Assembly: GCF_000702425.1 (NCBI RefSeq)
Contig: NZ_JNIE01000003.1
Location: 650-64,649, forward strand
Origin: Thermocrinis jamiesonii
GTDB lineage: Bacteria; Aquificota; Aquificia; Aquificales; Aquificaceae
Length of the DNA: 64,000 nt
Direction: 5' to 3'
Notes under the pieces: generated by a model
The model's database searches: none
The model's input: the letters and a program-made list of their open reading frames with translations, nothing else
Told to the model about the DNA's origin: nothing
Made by a program: the position numbers and the translations under genes
Shown: one piece after another, positions 58,557 through 64,000 of the stretch
How the letters are laid out: the number at the start of each line of letters is the position of its first letter
Numbering within the stretch: position 1 is the first letter of the stretch

Positions 58557-59621
58557 ATGGAAAAAGAGAAGTTTTTTAAATACTTTCTGCTGGCAAGCAC
58601 TTTTGGACTTTTGCTGGTGGTCTTTTACATGCTTTTGCCTTTTCTTACGCCTATCCTATGGGCTTTAATCTTTTCATTTGTTCTTTATCCTATAAACTTA
58701 AAACTTAAAAATTATGTCAGATGGAGAACAGTTTCAGCTTTGATCCTAACCATTTTCGTGCTTTTGGTCATAGTGATCCCTTTTGGTGTTTTAGGTGCGA
58801 TAGTGTTAAATCAGGCTATAGAACTGTTGAGTAGGCTTTTGAACGTGGTTCAAAACCACAGCTATCAAGAGTATTTTCAAGAGCTGGTAAATAGACTGAG
58901 GTTGGAAAAGTTTGTAGAACAAGAAGATCTTAAAAGAATTTTGGAATATATAGAATCAGAAGAATTTAAGTCCATTGTTGGTAATCTGATAAGAGATCTA
59001 ACTCAGAGATTGCTTCAATTTTCTACAAGTATGCTCACTTCCGTTGGTTCTTTTCTTTTTAAAAGCTTTGTCTTTTTAATTACTCTCTTTTTCATTCTCA
59101 GAGACGGAGAAAAATTTGCCAAGTTTATTGAAAGGTTTATTCCCATGCATAGGGAAGATGTGTATGAGGTGTTCAACACAGTTTATAAAACTGTTTTGGC
59201 TACAGCTTATGGAGCGATAGCAGTGGGTATTGCACAGGGCATACTCTCTGCCATAGGTTATGCAATAGCAGGTATTAAGTATTATCCTTTGCTTGGCTTG
59301 ATTACGTTTTTTGCGTCCTTTGTTCCTCCCTTTGGTGCTGCGGTTGTGTGGGTGCCATCAGTGGTTTATCTTTTTTCTATCCAAAAATTCAAAAGTGCCC
59401 TTTTTCTTCTCTTTTGGGGTGTTCTGTTAGTTTCTTCAATAGACAATCTAATCCGTCCTCTTGTAATGAAGATAGGAATAAATATGCCTTATATTGTTCT
59501 GTTTTTTGCCATAGTTGGCGGTCTTATATCCTTTGGTTTTGTAGGCATATTCTTGGGACCTATAATCTTTACTGTGGTTTTCAGTCTGTTTTTGATATAC
59601 GAAAAAAGAATACTCAAATAA
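58557..59621 (+). CDS. AI-2E/PerM-family membrane transporter
   Basis: The 354-residue protein has about eight membrane helices and the family pattern LLPFLTPILWALIFSFVLYPI, IGINMPYIVLFFAIVGGLISFGFVGIFLGPII. Members have been linked to export of small molecules; the substrate is not clear. ATG 58557 is preferred because upstream open codons overlap the divergent lplA. Confidence 0.88.
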   Translation: MEKEKFFKYFLLASTFGLLLVVFYMLLPFLTPILWALIFSFVLYPINLKLKNYVRWRTVSALILTIFVLLVIVIPFGVLGAIVLNQAIELLSRLLNVVQNHSYQEYFQELVNRLRLEKFVEQEDLKRILEYIESEEFKSIVGNLIRDLTQRLLQFSTSMLTSVGSFLFKSFVFLITLFFILRDGEKFAKFIERFIPMHREDVYEVFNTVYKTVLATAYGAIAVGIAQGILSAIGYAIAGIKYYPLLGLITFFASFVPPFGAAVVWVPSVVYLFSIQKFKSALFLLFWGVLLVSSIDNLIRPLVMKIGINMPYIVLFFAIVGGLISFGFVGIFLGPIIFTVVFSLFLIYEKRILK

Positions 59622-59624
59622 CGC

Positions 59625-59873
59625 CTAACCTATGTAAAGGCGCTCTATAAAAGAGAGAATATCATCAAATAGTTGTTCTGCTGTTTGTTTATCATCCACC
59701 TTTATTATCAATCTTTCCACGCTATTAGTTTGAATGATAACATGGTTGTCCGAAAGTTCAATGCAGGCTATGTGGGTGTAAGGGATGGCAGTTTTTTTAT
59801 TCTTTGATTCATATACTATGTATCTATCCTCTAACCTAATGCCAAAGCTTTTGTATTTCTCTCCTCTCCTCAT
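59625..59873 (-). CDS. small unknown protein
   Basis: The 82-residue product MRRGEKYKSFGIRLEDRYIV has strongly beta-alternating sequence followed by a helix, resembling small PH-like domains. It overlaps the upstream methyltransferase stop as ATGA. No family recognised. Confidence 0.6.
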   Translation of the reverse strand: MRRGEKYKSFGIRLEDRYIVYESKNKKTAIPYTHIACIELSDNHVIIQTNSVERLIIKVDDKQTAEQLFDDILSFIERLYIG

Positions 59874-60457
59874 AATAAATTTTGTTTTAAAAATACAGCA
59901 TAGAAACCATAGGCATACTTTCCTATCTCTACCACTCTACCTACCCTTAATCCAGCTTCTTCCAAAATCATACCTACTTCCCATTCAGAATAAACTTCTT
60001 CGGGTGGTGGTCCTTTATCCCTCTCCTCTTTTTTCCAATCTATAAGCGCCAGATAGCCCATAGGTTTGCTTACCCGTTCAAGTTCTTTCAAAAATCTTAC
60101 GGGGTCCTCCAGCTCATGAAACACAAAAGCCATGTATACAAAATCTACCGTATTGTCTGGAAGAGGTATGTAATTTTCTTCGGACTTTAGGACTTCTACA
60201 TTTTTAAGCCCAAGCTCTTTAACCTTGTTTTTCGCATAATCTACTGCCTCTTGGCTTATGTCTATTGCGTATACTTTGCCTTGGTCTTGGACTAACTTTG
60301 AAATATAAGGTAGATAAAAACCTGCTCCAGTTCCCACGTCAAGAACTACCATGCCGGGCTTAAGGCTAAAGGTTTTTAGAACCTTTTCCGGATCAAAAAG
60401 ATTGAGTCTTTCTGGATCATCAAGCTTTTTTAGTTTTTCTGGATCAAACTTGTGCAT
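59870..60457 (-). CDS. class I SAM-dependent methyltransferase
   Basis: The 195-residue protein has motif I VLDVGTGAGFYLPYIS, motif II acidic KVYAIDISQEAV, and DFVYMAFVFHELEDPVRFL. This is the UbiE/Methyltransf_11 type; the substrate is not defined. It is divergent from a membrane-protein gene 17 bp away. Confidence 0.88.
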   Translation of the reverse strand: MHKFDPEKLKKLDDPERLNLFDPEKVLKTFSLKPGMVVLDVGTGAGFYLPYISKLVQDQGKVYAIDISQEAVDYAKNKVKELGLKNVEVLKSEENYIPLPDNTVDFVYMAFVFHELEDPVRFLKELERVSKPMGYLALIDWKKEERDKGPPPEEVYSEWEVGMILEEAGLRVGRVVEIGKYAYGFYAVFLKQNLL

Positions 60458-60474
60458 GGGTAAAATTATACCTT

Positions 60475-61095
60475 ATGAGGATAAAGCTTAGGTTGTATGA
60501 AATAAAAGACATAGATGAACTTGTATTCAAGCTATCTGGCATTGGTGTAAGCGTGGGGGATATATACAAACAGTTAGAAAAAGGAAGGGCAGATTTAGAA
60601 ATAGCCATAGATGAAAGCCAACTATCCAAAGTAAAATCCGCCATAGGAGACCTCTGCCAGTTTGAAGTTTTACAAACAAAGGAGAGTATTAACGCTGTGC
60701 CCTTTTTTCTGCTTGCAATACTTTGGCTGGACAGCACCTTTTTATACTTTTTGCTTAAGTTTTCCTTTCTTTCTCAGGACTTTAGCTATTTTTTAAGATC
60801 CATTTTTGGGTCCAGCAAGCTTGCAGAGATTTTTAAAAATCTAATAAGCCTTTTGGCTATAGTTGTTTATTACTTGGGCTTTATCCTTACTCAAGGCACT
60901 ACGCCTGTGGGAAAGCTTTTTAACTTGAAGATAGAAAAGGATCATAAATACTTTATCTTACTTTTTAGCCTTCCACTGGTTGCCTTTGGACTTCTTCAAT
61001 TTGGTCAAACTTTTATGAAGCTCTTGGGGCTGTTTATTTTAAGCCTTTGTTTGGTTCTTCCCTTCTACTTTAAAAGTTCTGTGAAACGTTTGTGA
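60475..61095 (+). CDS. membrane protein of unknown function
   Basis: The 206-residue product has a soluble N-terminal region of about 80 residues (RIKLRLYEIKDIDELVFKL) with an alternating beta/alpha pattern, then about four membrane helices between residues 80 and 200. No family recognised. It ends 92 bp before the pilin operon. Confidence 0.65.
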   Translation: MRIKLRLYEIKDIDELVFKLSGIGVSVGDIYKQLEKGRADLEIAIDESQLSKVKSAIGDLCQFEVLQTKESINAVPFFLLAILWLDSTFLYFLLKFSFLSQDFSYFLRSIFGSSKLAEIFKNLISLLAIVVYYLGFILTQGTTPVGKLFNLKIEKDHKYFILLFSLPLVAFGLLQFGQTFMKLLGLFILSLCLVLPFYFKSSVKRL

Positions 61096-61101
61096 AACAT
61101 C

Positions 61102-61129
61102 TTGATTTTTCCCAAAGCTTGCATAGAAT
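61102..61129 (+). promoter_or_regulatory. promoter of pilin operon
   Basis: TTGATT (61102-61107), 16-bp spacer, TAGAAT (61124-61129) give a plausible sigma-70 promoter for the first pilin, about 58 bp upstream of its ATG. Confidence 0.5.
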
Positions 61130-61144
61130 TTAACATAACCCAGA

Positions 61145-61156
61145 GGGACCGGTCCC
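61145..61156. promoter_or_regulatory. 12-bp perfect palindrome in pilin leader
   Basis: GGGACCGGTCCC lies in the untranslated leader about 16 bp downstream of the -10. It may be an operator or a small RNA structure. It is followed by a strong ribosome binding site AAGGGAGG and the pilin ATG at 61188. Confidence 0.45.
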
Positions 61157-61187
61157 GAAGGGAAAAACTTTAAGGGAGGTTTTAGCC

Positions 61188-61601
61188 ATGAGACAGCAGA
61201 AAGGTTTTACCCTCATTGAACTGCTGGTAGTCATCGCCATCATAGCCATCTTGGCATCCTTGGCAATACCGCAGTATATAAACTATCAAAAGAAAGCTAG
61301 GGTAAGCTCTTACGCAGAGCCAATAGCAAGAGGTTGTATTATGGATATTGCGTCTTGGTGTATGGAGAATCCTGGCACAAATGTTGATTTTAACAAAATC
61401 AAAAATTGTGGAAATGGCACTACAACTACTATTCCTACAGCTGGAGGAGATGTTACTCTAAAGCGTCCGGGAAATGTATCATGTGACGCCAATGGATATG
61501 CTGATGCCACAGTAAATGCAACCCTTAGTACCGCATCAGGTTTCGTTGCAAAGTGCTTCACTGCAAACCAATCCATCAAGTGCACTGTAGAGCAAGAATA
61601 A
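61188..61601 (+). CDS. type IV pilin 1, sequon- and cysteine-rich
   Basis: The 137-residue prepilin has the class III signal [19 protein letters not shown] with cleavage after G6 and E5 of the mature form. A hydrophobic helix precedes a globular domain with six Cys (pattern [11 protein letters not shown]... ) and four N-X-S/T sequons (GNGT, GNVS, VNAT, ANQS). The second pilin and an STT3-type oligosaccharyltransferase follow directly, so the mature protein is a good candidate for N-glycosylation. Pili would be built in the periplasm. Confidence 0.93.
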   Translation: MRQQKGFTLIELLVVIAIIAILASLAIPQYINYQKKARVSSYAEPIARGCIMDIASWCMENPGTNVDFNKIKNCGNGTTTTIPTAGGDVTLKRPGNVSCDANGYADATVNATLSTASGFVAKCFTANQSIKCTVEQE

Positions 61602-61612
61602 CTCTTATAGCT

Positions 61613-62047
61613 ATGCCTTTTTTTAACTCCTCCCCCCGCAAGGGGGGTTTTACTTTAATAGAGCTTTTGGTGGTCATTGCGATAATTGCTGTGCTTGCAT
61701 CTATAGCCATTCCTCAGTATTTGAACTACACAAAAAGGGCTCATCTTTCTTCCTATGTTCTTCCAATGGCAAGAGCTTGCATGGCTGATATTGCCTCTTA
61801 CTGTTCGGCAAATAATCCAAGCTCAGGGACGGAAACTTACTCTGTAATTGGAAACTCTACCTTCCCTAACTGCGTCGCAAACTACACCACCCCCGTAGGT
61901 ATGGTAACTGTGTCCGTAGAAGAAAACCCAGTTTGTAACAGTTCAGGAGAGCTTACTGCGGGAAGAATAGTAGCCTACTTTTCTCCAGACGGGCAAAAGG
62001 TTGTGTGCAAGGTTGATGTAAAGCCTTTCAAATGCTACATAGAATAA
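61613..62047 (+). CDS. type IV pilin 2, sequon- and cysteine-rich
   Basis: The 144-residue prepilin has leader [12 protein letters not shown] cleaved before [13 protein letters not shown]. The mature part is related to pilin 1 ([12 protein letters not shown] vs [12 protein letters not shown], six Cys). It has four sequons (LNYT, GNST, ANYT, CNSS). Its leader codons hold a perfect hairpin with U-run. The ORF could start earlier, but ATG 61613 gives a normal leader. The stop overlaps the oligosaccharyltransferase start by 16 bp, so the three genes are coupled. Confidence 0.9.
   Translation: MPFFNSSPRKGGFTLIELLVVIAIIAVLASIAIPQYLNYTKRAHLSSYVLPMARACMADIASYCSANNPSSGTETYSVIGNSTFPNCVANYTTPVGMVTVSVEENPVCNSSGELTAGRIVAYFSPDGQKVVCKVDVKPFKCYIE
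61632..61651 (+). terminator. terminator-like hairpin inside pilin 2 leader codons
   Basis: CCCCCC (61632-61637), GCAA tetraloop, GGGGGG (61642-61647) and TTTT form a textbook intrinsic terminator placed 31 bp after the pilin 1 stop and within the first 13 codons of pilin 2. It probably reduces transcription of pilin 2 and the oligosaccharyltransferase relative to pilin 1. Confidence 0.65.
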
Positions 62048-64000
62048 ACTGGGCTTTGGTTTTTGCTCTCGCTCTCTCTTTTGCTTTTTCCCTTTTGCCT
62101 CACCTTCTTGATATAAGGCAATTCTTCAAACATCAGGAAACTTTCTTTCTTGATGGAAAACCTTTTATACAAAATCCGGATGGTTATTTTTTTGGCAGGC
62201 TTGCCAAAGCTTTTGCAGAAGGTGTTCCCATAGAAGAAGATCCGCTTAGAAACTTTCCGGAAGATGGAATTAAATACAGATATACACCCCTTATTAGCGT
62301 AATATACGGCTTTTTGATGAAGATGACCGGTCTTCCCTTAGAGTGGGTTGGCTTTTGGTTTTCTCCGATCCTTGGAAGTCTTTTTGTGGTTCCTCTCGTT
62401 CTTCTTTGGCACAAGGTTGGTAATCTTTGGATAGGCTTTGCTGGTGCAGTCATCACTGCCTTATCTTCTGCTTACCTTATGAGGGTTTTTGTGCTGGATA
62501 TAGATACAGATAGCTTAAATCTTTTCTTTATCTTTTCCGTTGCTCTATTTTTGTGGCTTGCTTACCAAAACAAAAACCACTGGAAGGGATACGCCTATTA
62601 CAGCCTTGCACTGCTTTTTAGCTTTCTGTTTTATTGGTGGTATGCCCATCCTGAGTTTTTCGTCCTTTCCTTTTTAGGTTTTTGGCTTTTGACCTTTAAA
62701 AGCAGTAGATTTTTCCTTTTTTCCCTCTTTGGGTTTTTGGTGCTTTGGGTTGGGATCTCCTTTATGGCTGGTTATCCTGTGGGTTTTGATATTCTACAAA
62801 GGGTATTTATATACTTTGGTTTTAAGTTTCCTGTGATAGAGTCCCAAAGCATACCGGAAGTTATGAAAACCATCGGAGAGCAAGGAAAGGTTTCTTTTCT
62901 TAAAACCTCTGGCTTTTACTTCTCTTCTGAAATACCTTTTTACATAGCCTTAGTGTTTTTACCTGTATTTTTCATAAGGTATATAAAAGTTAATCTACTC
63001 CTTCTGCCCCTTTGGGTGCTTCTTTTGTTTGCCTTCTTGAAAGGCAACAACAGGCTTTATATGTATGTTAGCCCACTGCTTAGTATGAGCTTTGCTTACG
63101 CTGTGTTTTTTATTTCCCAGCTTAAAAACTATGTGGAAAAGCCCTATCTTAAGGCTTTTGTAGGCTATGCCTTTCCGGCTTTGATGCTTTTGATAGGAAT
63201 AAATTGGTTGAGTGTGTTGAGCAGGTTTCCCTCGCTTTTTATACAAAAGGAAGTAGTCCAAAGTATGATAGAACTTAAAAAATTCACACCGCAGGATGCA
63301 AAAATTTTGACATGGTGGGACTATGGCTACCCAATAGTCTATTATTCCCAAAGGACTGTCTTTCACGACGGTGGTTCCCAGTTTTCTGTAAAAACTCCCC
63401 TTATAGCTTACGCTTTGATGAGTGAAGAAGAAAAAGCTAACAGGCTGTTTGCTTGCGTTTCAAATCCAGCGCTCAATCTCAAGACCTTTCAGCAAGTAAG
63501 GGAATTGGGACTTTACACAGCCTTAAAAGAAGCTTCAAAATCCTGCAATCCTCCAAGAGTTTATAAAACTTACCTTCTCATCACCGAAGACATGCTTGAC
63601 AAAATTGGTGCCATATCTTACTTAGCCTTTGGGAAAAGCCAAAGTATCCTAAGACTTCCAAAGTGCGAGCCTCCTTACTGTGAAGATTGGATAAATCAAA
63701 GCTTTGGTCTTTATGTGCAAAAGTTTAATCAAAGCACCACGGAGTATGAGTTTAAAAAGGTTGTTGAAGTGCGAGGGCAAGAACTCAAAGAATACGCATA
63801 CAACAGACAGAAAGGCTTTGTTATCTACAGAGTGATTAAAGATGAAGGAGTGTATGCCTTTGCTGTGCCAGAAAACTTAGAAAAGTCTGCCTTGATAACT
63901 CTATACACTATCCGAAAAAACAGGGAGGGATTTAGACTGGTTTATGATAACTTCCCTTATGCGGTGGTGTATGAGATTACCTCATATAAACCGCCTCTAT
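62032..64000 (+). CDS. STT3/PglB-like oligosaccharyltransferase, truncated by window edge
   Basis: An open frame from ATG 62032 runs at least 656 codons to the window end with no stop. It begins with a signal-anchor helix and many membrane segments. Key residues: an acidic loop at D50 ([12 protein letters not shown]), an acidic cluster DIDTDSLN at 156-163, and the STT3 catalytic motif WWDYG at 428-432. This is the catalytic subunit type that transfers glycan to Asn in N-X-S/T. It overlaps the pilin 2 stop by 16 bp. The C-terminal soluble domain seems mostly inside the window. Confidence 0.88.
   Translation, partial: MLHRINWALVFALALSFAFSLLPHLLDIRQFFKHQETFFLDGKPFIQNPDGYFFGRLAKAFAEGVPIEEDPLRNFPEDGIKYRYTPLISVIYGFLMKMTGLPLEWVGFWFSPILGSLFVVPLVLLWHKVGNLWIGFAGAVITALSSAYLMRVFVLDIDTDSLNLFFIFSVALFLWLAYQNKNHWKGYAYYSLALLFSFLFYWWYAHPEFFVLSFLGFWLLTFKSSRFFLFSLFGFLVLWVGISFMAGYPVGFDILQRVFIYFGFKFPVIESQSIPEVMKTIGEQGKVSFLKTSGFYFSSEIPFYIALVFLPVFFIRYIKVNLLLLPLWVLLLFAFLKGNNRLYMYVSPLLSMSFAYAVFFISQLKNYVEKPYLKAFVGYAFPALMLLIGINWLSVLSRFPSLFIQKEVVQSMIELKKFTPQDAKILTWWDYGYPIVYYSQRTVFHDGGSQFSVKTPLIAYALMSEEEKANRLFACVSNPALNLKTFQQVRELGLYTALKEASKSCNPPRVYKTYLLITEDMLDKIGAISYLAFGKSQSILRLPKCEPPYCEDWINQSFGLYVQKFNQSTTEYEFKKVVEVRGQELKEYAYNRQKGFVIYRVIKDEGVYAFAVPENLEKSALITLYTIRKNREGFRLVYDNFPYAVVYEITSYKPPL

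Overview
The window is a stretch of chromosome from a thermophilic bacterium of the Aquificales, most likely an Aquificaceae member near Hydrogenobacter, Thermocrinis or Aquifex. The evidence is a leucyl-tRNA synthetase gene that ends just before the catalytic KMSKS region (the split alpha/beta LeuRS known from Aquifex), a stand-alone 5'-3' exonuclease separate from DNA polymerase I, an IscU, KdsA and gcvPA/gcvH set typical of the group, Gram-negative KDO synthesis, and a CRISPR repeat that from memory resembles the Aquifex aeolicus one. No search was run, so the genus is an inference.

Region 1 (1-16.7 kb) is a dense CRISPR-Cas island. The leader-distal end of array A (1-438) is followed by an apparent operon of two tiny hydrophobic proteins, two gamma-glutamylcyclotransferase-like proteins and a compact type I-B module: cas7, a fused cas5-cas8, cas3 and cas6. 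The cas5-cas8 gene carries a strong internal Shine-Dalgarno and in-frame ATG that should yield a separate Cas11 small subunit. Next come a small ribbon-helix-helix protein with a tandem palindromic operator, array B with a clear leader promoter, and a second cas6. Convergent to that is a complete type III-A operon on the minus strand (cas10, csm2, csm3, csm4, csm5). A membrane protein follows, then a solitary leader plus one type-A repeat lying beside relics of murA and argB. The two repeat families differ at about a third of positions but share a near-identical 49-bp leader. No cas1, cas2, cas4 or CARF-domain effector is seen here.

Region 2 (16.7-39.8 kb) is housekeeping: a TenI/ThiE-like gene, eno, ftsB, purB, a DUF255 thioredoxin-like protein, rhodanese, a frameshifted HEAT-repeat protein, dksA, an aminotransferase, recR, a ChaN-like protein, rimI, a PhoX-like phosphatase, gltX, an antiporter, dut, tRNA-Thr(CGT), pnp, rpsO, a flagellar rod gene, a 5'-3' exonuclease, thiE, a CoA-binding protein, gcvPA, gcvH and a protein of unknown function.

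Region 3 (39.8-61.1 kb) holds leuS-alpha, an Fe-S/sulfur-trafficking run (iscU, a PP-loop protein, a TusA-like protein, a DUF1858-like protein, an Nfu-type scaffold), aroE, hemH, hisA, and a division/cell-wall cluster on the minus strand (murB, ddl, ftsQ, ftsA, ftsZ plus a small TTG-started gene). Then come alr, a helical unknown, a ubiD-family gene, purF, kdsA, a membrane-anchored serine-protease-like protein, lplA, an AI-2E-family transporter, a methyltransferase and two unknowns.

Region 4 (61.1-64 kb) has two related type IV pilins, both rich in cysteines and N-X-S/T sequons. They are followed by an overlapping STT3/PglB-type oligosaccharyltransferase gene with a WWDYG motif that runs off the right edge. 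This suggests an N-glycosylated pilus. A terminator-like hairpin sits inside the leader-peptide codons of the second pilin.
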